The notes under the pieces are model-generated. The model saw only the letters and a list, made by a program, of their open reading frames with translations, was not told the DNA's origin and did no database searches. From assembly GCF_003610775.1 (NCBI RefSeq), contig NZ_RAQO01000001.1:186001-250000 (forward strand): 64,000 nt of DNA, in the 5' to 3' direction. The translations under genes and the position numbers were made by a program. Positions 57,712 to 64,000 of the stretch are shown one piece after another (position 1 is the first letter of the stretch; each line of letters starts with the position of its first letter). Source of the stretch: Alginatibacterium sediminis (GTDB lineage: Bacteria; Pseudomonadota; Gammaproteobacteria; Enterobacterales; Celerinatantimonadaceae).

Positions 57712-58293
57712 ATGAGCAAGAAAAAGTTAAGCAAAGATGATTTGGTTAAGGGGCCGGCTCCGTATATGTCGTGCGCTGATGAAATTGCCCCACCAACAGA
57801 CAAAGTTCGGGTTAGTGTTGACCAAAATCAAATCATAGATGAGGACTTTCTTGTTCATAGTGAGCGTATTCTAGAACCCTCATGCTTTGAATTTAAAGAC
57901 TACAAGAAAGTCAAATCTGCATTAGTTCCAAAACAGCAGAATTTGTCTGTAGCGGGCTTCAAAGCGGCGAATCGAATCTTGTTGTCATGGGGAAGTTCAC
58001 CTCAACAAATTCAATCCATTTTGAAGGTATCCTCGGTTATATATGATCAATACAACTCGAATCCTGAATCCGTAAAATTAGACGAAGAACAATTGATACG
58101 TATTAGTTATCTACTTAACATCCATCAGGCTATAAGGCTGACATTTGAAAACCAAGAAAATGTGACTGGGTTTATGCGAATGGAGAATGGTAATACATTT
58201 TTTGAGGGTCGTAAGCCCATAGATATCATTAGTTCAGGGAATATCGATGACTTGTATGAAGTCGCGTGCCGAGTCGAAGCCATTACACTGTAG
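57712..58293 (+). CDS. Fifth transposition-operon gene with ParS/MbcA-type domain (TniE position)
   Basis: A 193-residue protein placed directly after tniQ. Its C-terminal 110 residues (AANRILLSWGSSPQQIQSIL, then IRISYLLNIHQAIRLTF, FMRMENGNTFFEGRKPIDII and DLYEVACRVEAI) match the Xre/MbcA/ParS (DUF2384) pattern including a degenerate N-terminal helix-turn-helix region. No RES-type toxin gene is near. In Tn6022-family elements a fifth gene tniE follows tniD in this position; whether that protein shares this fold I cannot confirm. The start is an ATG at 57712; TTG at 57670 is the alternative. Ribosome site is weak. Confidence 0.7.
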   Translation: MSKKKLSKDDLVKGPAPYMSCADEIAPPTDKVRVSVDQNQIIDEDFLVHSERILEPSCFEFKDYKKVKSALVPKQQNLSVAGFKAANRILLSWGSSPQQIQSILKVSSVIYDQYNSNPESVKLDEEQLIRISYLLNIHQAIRLTFENQENVTGFMRMENGNTFFEGRKPIDIISSGNIDDLYEVACRVEAITL

Positions 58294-58537
58294 TTTTGCA
58301 ACTGGTAACCCAACACACATAACCCCAAAAATTTAGTGATTCTTTAACTGTAGTTGCTCTATAGGCTTGGAACGGCTTTATATTAAGCTTTACTCGGGTC
58401 TAAGCACACTAATCATGCTTTTGAATATTCACTCTAGTTATTATTAAGCATTAGTGCTTTTATATGTAGCAGGTGTGTATAGTATTGATTGCAATGCTAA
58501 TAATTTGGTAAGCAAAATAAAATCCAAGGGTGCAGGT

Positions 58538-60355
58538 GTGATAGAAATTAGTACATATGATCTTATGAGCATGGTAACAACATCTGCATTTGTCACGTTA
58601 TACTGTTCGGTAATTTTAGCCATCGCCGTTATATACGGTTTAGTATTTTGGTTCAAATATTCTCCTGTTAACCGTTCTATATCAGCTGCTCTGTTTGCGA
58701 TACGAGCTACCCCAAAAGACAAGTTAGAATTCCCCCCATATTACTATGAGCTTCAAGGTTGGATGAATGATAACAAGCATCTAAAGGATTCTTGGCGCGA
58801 GTTTGAGGAGACACTACTGCTCCCAGGTGAGGACTTCGATAATGGAAGAGAAGTAATCATGAATACACACCTTCCATCGCGATATTTTAATCAGAGCAAC
58901 CTGTTATTTCCTAACGTTAACATGCGTTTCTATAATGCATTACCTAACATCTTAACGGGGTTAGGGATCATTGGTACCTTCATAGGCTTAACCGTAGGTA
59001 TTTATCTTGCTGCACCAGGACTAAATTCTCAGCATATTGATGATGCGAAAAATGCTTTAAACATACTCCTCAATGGTGCTTCGCTTGCTTTTATTACTTC
59101 CATCGTTGGTCTATTCACTTCATTATTTTTTTCAGCATATGAAAAGAGATACGTACACCGTTTTAACCGCGCGTGTCAGCGGCTTAATTCAGAGTTGGAT
59201 GCTCGAGTTGAGTACTTTTCAGCTGAGAGGTTGGCGAGTAAAAACTTGGCCGAATCCCAGAAACAATCTATCGCGCTACAAGCGTTTGCCAACGATTTTG
59301 CTGTGTCCTTGGGACAAATCATTGAAGAAAAAGTATCGGCTCCAATTGTGGAAGCTATGGATGAGCTTAGGAAAGACCAAAAATCTGCAAATGACGAGAC
59401 AATCACAAAAGTGATGGGAGAGTTTGCAGATAAAATTGCGGGAGCTGCCGGTGATGAAATGCAAGCCTTAGCTTCTACAATTAAAATTATGAGTGATAGC
59501 TTGGAATCTCAGGTTAATGCGTTAACAAAAGGTCAGAAGGATATGCAAGATACGGCTCAAAGTGCTGTGACCGAAATGTCTAACGCTATGTCAGATGGTA
59601 GCCAAAGAATAAATGACGGGATAGAGCAAGCGGTAAACTCTCTATTAAGCTCAGTCCAAGAGTCTGTCGACAATGTCACCAACCAATTGGATGTAGCTTC
59701 TAAGAAACTATCTACACATTTGGAAGATAGCTTAAATGGATTTCATAGTGTTGTCCTGAAATTACAGGAAACAGCGACTCACTATCAATCTATGACCGAC
59801 AGGAATGAAACTCTATTCCGAGATATTTCACAGACGATTGATGATATCGCTGATGTTACTGATAAGGTGAGTCTAGCAAATACTAGTTTCAAAGAGACGG
59901 AAACGACTTTCCTCACCTATCTGACAACGTTACACGAGCTTTCATCTAAGCTTGGCGATTCTACAGATAATATTGACTCAACATTGCAACATCTTAAAGA
60001 TGTTCAGAATGAAATGGCATTAGTCTGGGGAAGCTATGAGAAGCGATTTGATGGGCTAGATAGCACTCTAACAACTGTTTTTGAAAATATCGGAAGTGGA
60101 CTTGAACGTTATGCGACTCAAACCGACGAGTATGTATTGGGATTAGACAAACACGCTTCTGATGTTGTCCAAAGCCTTGCTGCGGCAACGCAAGAAATAT
60201 CAGACGCTATTGAAAATCTTGGAGATTCCTTAGAACGCAGAACTGAAGTTTTTGAAACTTCCGTCACTTCAATTTCTCTTAATGCAGAAAATAATCTAAA
60301 GCAATTTAGAGACAAACTGGGCACAGCTTCACAAACTAATACTAGACCTGAGTAA
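58538..60355 (+). CDS. zorA: Zorya anti-phage system protein ZorA (MotA-like motor)
   Basis: Inner-membrane stator subunit of the Zorya defence motor. The 605-residue protein has an N-terminal helix (ILAIAVIYGLVFWF), then two helices LPNILTGLGIIGTFIGLTVG and ASLAFITSIVGLFTSLFF of the MotA/TolQ/ExbB type, then a cytoplasmic helical tail of more than 350 residues rich in coiled coil. I prefer the GTG at 58538, with AAGGG upstream, to the GTG at 58454, which lacks a site. It is followed by zorB with 13 bases between. Confidence 0.88.
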   Translation: MIEISTYDLMSMVTTSAFVTLYCSVILAIAVIYGLVFWFKYSPVNRSISAALFAIRATPKDKLEFPPYYYELQGWMNDNKHLKDSWREFEETLLLPGEDFDNGREVIMNTHLPSRYFNQSNLLFPNVNMRFYNALPNILTGLGIIGTFIGLTVGIYLAAPGLNSQHIDDAKNALNILLNGASLAFITSIVGLFTSLFFSAYEKRYVHRFNRACQRLNSELDARVEYFSAERLASKNLAESQKQSIALQAFANDFAVSLGQIIEEKVSAPIVEAMDELRKDQKSANDETITKVMGEFADKIAGAAGDEMQALASTIKIMSDSLESQVNALTKGQKDMQDTAQSAVTEMSNAMSDGSQRINDGIEQAVNSLLSSVQESVDNVTNQLDVASKKLSTHLEDSLNGFHSVVLKLQETATHYQSMTDRNETLFRDISQTIDDIADVTDKVSLANTSFKETETTFLTYLTTLHELSSKLGDSTDNIDSTLQHLKDVQNEMALVWGSYEKRFDGLDSTLTTVFENIGSGLERYATQTDEYVLGLDKHASDVVQSLAAATQEISDAIENLGDSLERRTEVFETSVTSISLNAENNLKQFRDKLGTASQTNTRPE

Positions 60356-60368
60356 TTGGAGGATACAA

Positions 60369-61217
60369 ATGAGCGATCATCATGAACTCCTTGAAGATGA
60401 TGGTGCTGGCTATCTCATTTCAGTCTCAGATATGATGTCGGGTTTGCTACTAATTTTTATAATTACGCTGGTAGCTTTCATAATTAATTTTCAAGATGCG
60501 ATTCAAAGACAAGAGCAAATCACTGAAGAGCAAAAAGTGCTTGTTCAGGAAATGGAAGCTTCAATTGAAAATCAGAATCTTGTTACGGAAACTCAGAAAG
60601 AAGTAGTTAGAAAGCTCACCAATACTGAACAGATCAGGAATGAACTGCTTGGTAAGTTAAAGCAAGAGCTCAGAAAAGTAAGAATAGACGTCGAAATTGA
60701 TACACAACATGGTGTCTTGAGGCTAACAGAAAAAGCCGTTTTATTTGAGACTGCTGCCGATACTCTCCAAGAAAAATACCAAAATAACCTTCGAATGATT
60801 GGGCTAGTTATGAGTGACATAATTCCATGTTATGCACACTCTCCAATTCCCACAACGGATTGTGATGATTACCAAAACACTAAGGGTAAGATTGATGCAA
60901 TATTCGTTGAGGGGCATACCGATAATGTACCAATGCGTTCTAGTCGAATGAAAGATAACTGGGAACTGTCTGCTAGTCGTGCAATCGCAGCCTATCGCTT
61001 AGTTGTTCCAGATAGTGAGCTAATGAGGCTTCTCAATATGTCTGGGCAACCTATTTTTTCAGTCAGTGGCTACGGTGAAGGTAGACCAGTGGAAGGCCAT
61101 AACCACAGCAAGCCAATGGCCGATAAAGTCAATCGTCGAATTGACCTTCGTTTTATTATGACACCGCCTGTACTTACAGAGCCTCAAAAAGAGCTTATTG
61201 CAAAAGGGGTTGAATAA
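60369..61217 (+). CDS. zorB: Zorya anti-phage system protein ZorB (MotB-like)
   Basis: Peptidoglycan-anchored stator partner of ZorA. The 282-residue protein has one membrane helix (about 16-40) with an ion-pathway Asp21 in SVSDMMSGLLLIFIITLV, a coiled-coil plug region, a Cys pair (CYAHSP, DCDDYQN) and an OmpA-like peptidoglycan-binding domain IFVEGHTDNVPMRSSR (about 178-193) with NWELSASRAIAAYRLV. It overlaps zorC by one base. Function with ZorA is inferred from family knowledge. Confidence 0.9.
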   Translation: MSDHHELLEDDGAGYLISVSDMMSGLLLIFIITLVAFIINFQDAIQRQEQITEEQKVLVQEMEASIENQNLVTETQKEVVRKLTNTEQIRNELLGKLKQELRKVRIDVEIDTQHGVLRLTEKAVLFETAADTLQEKYQNNLRMIGLVMSDIIPCYAHSPIPTTDCDDYQNTKGKIDAIFVEGHTDNVPMRSSRMKDNWELSASRAIAAYRLVVPDSELMRLLNMSGQPIFSVSGYGEGRPVEGHNHSKPMADKVNRRIDLRFIMTPPVLTEPQKELIAKGVE

Positions 61218-62617
61218 TGTCATTCAAAGATACAGTTCTTGATATGCCGACTTTGCAAACGCGAACATCATTAAACATCTCAGATTCACGACTTGTTGAA
61301 CAGGCTTTTAAACTCCGAAACCGATATGGCTTCGTAATATCAGAACCCCCTTCTTCCATCAATATCGGGCATGTTCATGACAAATTAAAACAATACCTTC
61401 AAGCTCACTCGTCTATCTTTAATTTCAGCAGAAAAGAGTGGAGAATAGTGCCATGGGCTTTTATGTTGTCGATTAATGGTAATCCTCCTTTATATGAGAA
61501 TGAGGACTATATTCAGCTCCTATTCGAACGTATTAAGTCAAAATTTGATACTACTAGCCCCTTAATACAGGTATTTTTGCAAGAGTACCCACTTGGCTCA
61601 AGATGGTTTGACTTACTTCGAAATGCGATTCATGATTTTGTTACTGACAGCCCTGACATAAAAGCTATTACAATAAAACAGTGGATTGATAACACTCAGA
61701 TACTAGAGAAAAACAGCCATGAAATTTGTGCGGGAAATATTAGAAATGCGGGTTTCCAGTCAACCTTCTCTAGCTTTAAGTTAACTAGAGGGCTGGAGCA
61801 TAGTGCATTTGCTTCGGAATCAATATCTTACTTATTGGCAGATTTGAAATCTACACTAAGTACCCTTGATATACATGCGCAGTCTCAACTTGTATCTAGC
61901 TGTCTTAGCTTCTTTATTACTGCTGAAGATTCTCTTAAGTATCCAGCTTTACGAGTCAATATCGCTGATGGTTTGTTGTCTTCATTTGCTGATAATCACA
62001 TCATTCCTCACATCAAAAAGCTCCTGACAGACTTCTTCCTTAATCATTACAACGATCCAAGAACGTCTGCTGTAATGTGGATAGGCGTCACACCAACAGC
62101 TCTGAGCGTTATTAAAAGTTGGCTGGTTGAAAATACAATGCATGACTTCTTTAACTTACTTAGTCATATCGCCAAAACCGATCCTATGGCGGATAAACAT
62201 TGGAAATCTAGAAAGCGTTTTTGGAATGCGTATCTGAAGAAGGGTTATATTCAAGAAGCATGGGTGGCGTTGGGTAGCAGTGCATATAGTGAGGCCCGCA
62301 ATTTTCTACAAGGTGGACGAAGCACCTACGCGAGTCTTTCAGGCGGTCAACCTCGACACAGTGCTCTAATAATGGTCATTAACGGTGTTTTGATTACGGA
62401 ATGGAGTCACTCGGGAAGTTTTAGGATATGGGACACCAGCTTACAACGGCCAAAATTATATTTGAGCTCATATCGGCGAGGCAACCTAGTAAATGGGTCA
62501 GACCATACTGGTAGCCACTCTGGCAGTGAAAGAGGCCTCTGGCAACAACGATTATCGAGTCTTATTCATGATTTAACAGGGGTGTCGATCCCACGTAGGG
62601 AGTATATGAATGACTAG
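61217..62617 (+). CDS. zorC: Zorya anti-phage system protein ZorC (EH-signature)
   Basis: Type I Zorya effector partner. The 466-residue soluble protein has the EH signature near the C-terminus in VLITEWSHSGSFRIWD (Glu-Trp-Ser-His), with LSGGQPRHSALIMV upstream. No enzymatic motif is obvious. It marks the system as type I, which has ZorC plus ZorD in place of ZorE. It overlaps zorD by 8 bases. Confidence 0.85.
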   Translation: MSFKDTVLDMPTLQTRTSLNISDSRLVEQAFKLRNRYGFVISEPPSSINIGHVHDKLKQYLQAHSSIFNFSRKEWRIVPWAFMLSINGNPPLYENEDYIQLLFERIKSKFDTTSPLIQVFLQEYPLGSRWFDLLRNAIHDFVTDSPDIKAITIKQWIDNTQILEKNSHEICAGNIRNAGFQSTFSSFKLTRGLEHSAFASESISYLLADLKSTLSTLDIHAQSQLVSSCLSFFITAEDSLKYPALRVNIADGLLSSFADNHIIPHIKKLLTDFFLNHYNDPRTSAVMWIGVTPTALSVIKSWLVENTMHDFFNLLSHIAKTDPMADKHWKSRKRFWNAYLKKGYIQEAWVALGSSAYSEARNFLQGGRSTYASLSGGQPRHSALIMVINGVLITEWSHSGSFRIWDTSLQRPKLYLSSYRRGNLVNGSDHTGSHSGSERGLWQQRLSSLIHDLTGVSIPRREYMND

Positions 62618-64000
62618 TTCAGCGAATCTAACTTGGCACAAAACTAAGTTTGGATTTTGGTTTCAAGTGGAGCTTGATAGTGGGATTATCCCTCCAAATC
62701 AATGGTCAAAATTCAACTTGATTTCTGGCGATATGCCAGTTGTTGTTGACCCTCTATTCAGAACAATAGATAGCACAGCAAAACCAGTGATCTCGAGTTC
62801 TGGGATTGAATGTACGGAGGGTTTTATTGCTACATTGACTGAACTAGAAATTCAAAAACTAGCACTGCCTCAAGTTTCACATGCCAGACTTAAGATCGTA
62901 GCGAATGGGCTGATTAGCCAAGCTGACTTCTCGCTGTCCTATCGTTTAATGACTGCCGATGCTAGGCCCATAATGGGAGCTAAAGTATCCGGCATACAGT
63001 TGTCATCGCGACGACACACTGAACTAATTCTTGATCCACTTTATTCAATTATCAGTAAAATAGAGCAGTTTAATAACACCTTTGTATCAGACCGAGATGA
63101 GCGATTTATTTGCTGGGGCCAGATCAAAGAACTGTTACCCGAAGAGTCCATTGTCGATGGCCAGCTACAGAGTATTACTATTTGTCGAGCAGATCGAGTT
63201 ACGTTGGACGTTAAGGAGCACGGAGTCTTTGCGCCATTACTTATTAAACCGAATTCCAGTAAAGATTGGGATGTGCAAAGCCAATCAGATATTGAGTACG
63301 CAGTTCCTAAAGCTCGTCAATCACAATTCGAAGATCAGTTTAAAAGCTGGAGTACCACACGCTCCAATTATGCAATCGGTAATGGGACTTATGTGGTGCT
63401 TCCTAAGCGTGTGCAGAAGGTTCTTAGTGTAATAAAAGCTTACCAAGCTAAGGGTAGTCAGGAGCGTTTGGCTTTTGTATCAAACCCACATAAGGTGATA
63501 AACGAACGCTTGCTGCAAGATGAACATTCAGAAGATCTCGATGCCATTTTTATCGAAACACCTGACTTTATTAGCCAACGAATTGATACAATCGGTGTCT
63601 GGTCACGCAAACTTTGTGCGTATACAGCAAAGCGAGATGGTGATTGGGTGCCCGACGACAATGAGCGATTGTTTTTTCCTATCGACGACCTTCTCGTGAA
63701 TTTCACAATTGACGAAATGAAAAGGCTTTTAGTGCACATCAATGAATCACTGGATGAAGACGTATCTGAGATATCTTTTCAAAAGCAGCGAGTCCCCGTA
63801 TCACTCGAAACCAAAAATTTGCTTATTAGGATGCTTAAACCCTTCGAAGAGACAGAAGGTAATCATGTTGCCCCTGTTGAAGTTGTCGCTCCGATTCTTA
63901 AGGATAACATTGAGGATGTAGAGTTTTCTGTGATTAAACATAAACTTAGGCCAAGGATCTCTAGGCTTCCAGATACGTTGAAAACTAAGACTTTGTATCC
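62610..64000 (+). CDS. zorD: Zorya anti-phage system protein ZorD, N-terminal part (runs off window)
   Basis: An open frame of 463 codons from the ATG at 62610 (preceded by GGGAG) reaches the window end without a stop. The product starts MTSSANLTWHKTKFGFWFQV. Type I ZorD is a long protein of SNF2 helicase-nuclease type; only the N-terminal half is here, and the helicase motifs would lie beyond. The identity rests on operon position after zorABC, so ZorD is well supported by context, less by motif. Confidence 0.78.
   Translation, partial: MTSSANLTWHKTKFGFWFQVELDSGIIPPNQWSKFNLISGDMPVVVDPLFRTIDSTAKPVISSSGIECTEGFIATLTELEIQKLALPQVSHARLKIVANGLISQADFSLSYRLMTADARPIMGAKVSGIQLSSRRHTELILDPLYSIISKIEQFNNTFVSDRDERFICWGQIKELLPEESIVDGQLQSITICRADRVTLDVKEHGVFAPLLIKPNSSKDWDVQSQSDIEYAVPKARQSQFEDQFKSWSTTRSNYAIGNGTYVVLPKRVQKVLSVIKAYQAKGSQERLAFVSNPHKVINERLLQDEHSEDLDAIFIETPDFISQRIDTIGVWSRKLCAYTAKRDGDWVPDDNERLFFPIDDLLVNFTIDEMKRLLVHINESLDEDVSEISFQKQRVPVSLETKNLLIRMLKPFEETEGNHVAPVEVVAPILKDNIEDVEFSVIKHKLRPRISRLPDTLKTKTLY

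Larger units (their letters stand above)
52200..64000 (+). mobile_element. Tn7-like transposon with Zorya cargo (partial)
   Basis: tnsA-tnsB-tnsC-tniQ and a fifth gene with ParS-type domain, all plus-strand with overlaps or short gaps, are followed by a zorABCD defence operon. In Tn7-like elements the transposition genes sit next to the right end, and cargo follows towards the left end. The left end lies beyond the window. The start given is an estimate based on the gap before tnsA; the true terminus is not proven. Confidence 0.75.

Noticed and set aside
57712-58293. Classical toxin-antitoxin pair
   Set aside because: The ParS-like gene has no toxin next to it; the following gene is ZorA, a membrane motor protein.
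52437-64000. CRISPR-associated transposon (CAST)
   Set aside because: Tn7-like genes are present, but no cas gene or repeat-spacer array is seen in the window. Sequence beyond 64000 is not visible, so this is rejected only for the visible part.

Overview
The window is chromosomal DNA of a low-to-mid GC gammaproteobacterium. The first 38.5 kb is the replication-origin neighbourhood and has the gene order I know from Vibrio chromosome 1: atpA-H-F-E-B-I, parB, parA, rsmG, mnmG, oriC, mioC, mnmE, yidC, yidD, rnpA, rpmH, an amino-acid ABC transporter, dnaA, dnaN, recF, gyrB, hsp20, avtA, glyS, glyQ. This points to Vibrionales or a close relative such as Alteromonadales or Psychromonas-like bacteria. 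I cannot name the genus.

Region 1 (1-9.0 kb, minus strand) holds the ATP synthase operon (atpA loses only the last base of its stop codon at the window edge), then parB-parA-rsmG and mnmG. Region 2 (9.0-9.4 kb) is an Escherichia coli-type oriC between mnmG and mioC, with AT-rich 13-mers, DnaA boxes and many GATC sites. Region 3 (9.4-16.5 kb) holds mioC, a DHH phosphoesterase, dbpA, mnmE and the yidC-yidD-rnpA-rpmH cluster. Region 4 (16.6-25.8 kb) holds a polar amino-acid ABC transporter, dnaA-dnaN-recF-gyrB and an IbpA-type small heat-shock gene behind a sigma-32 type promoter. Two identical parS sites lie inside recF, so the ParAB made at 4.4-6.1 kb probably acts here. Region 5 (25.8-38.5 kb) holds avtA, a lipoprotein, glyS-glyQ, tusA, a sugar-binding protein with a two-component system but no permease, and fadBA.

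Region 6 (39-64 kb) is accessory DNA. It opens with a type I restriction-modification operon (hsdM-hsdS-PD-(D/E)XK protein-hsdR). The HsdS carries about 200 extra C-terminal residues, and the extra nuclease-like gene sits between hsdS and hsdR. Next come small and unrecognised genes, mostly on the minus strand, several with TTG or GTG starts behind strong Shine-Dalgarno sequences: a one-cysteine-cluster membrane peptide, an RHH-like protein, a lipoprotein, a 60-residue ParS/MbcA-type antitoxin domain, a 364-residue unknown, a 54-residue Asn-rich repeat peptide and a sigma-factor-like regulator.

From 52.4 kb to the window end, all on the plus strand, lies a Tn7-like transposon: tnsA, tnsB, tnsC, tniQ and a fifth gene with a ParS/MbcA toxin-binding domain. 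It is followed as apparent cargo by a type I Zorya anti-phage system (zorA, zorB, zorC complete; zorD cut by the window end). The far transposon end is outside the window, so the boundaries of the element are inferred.
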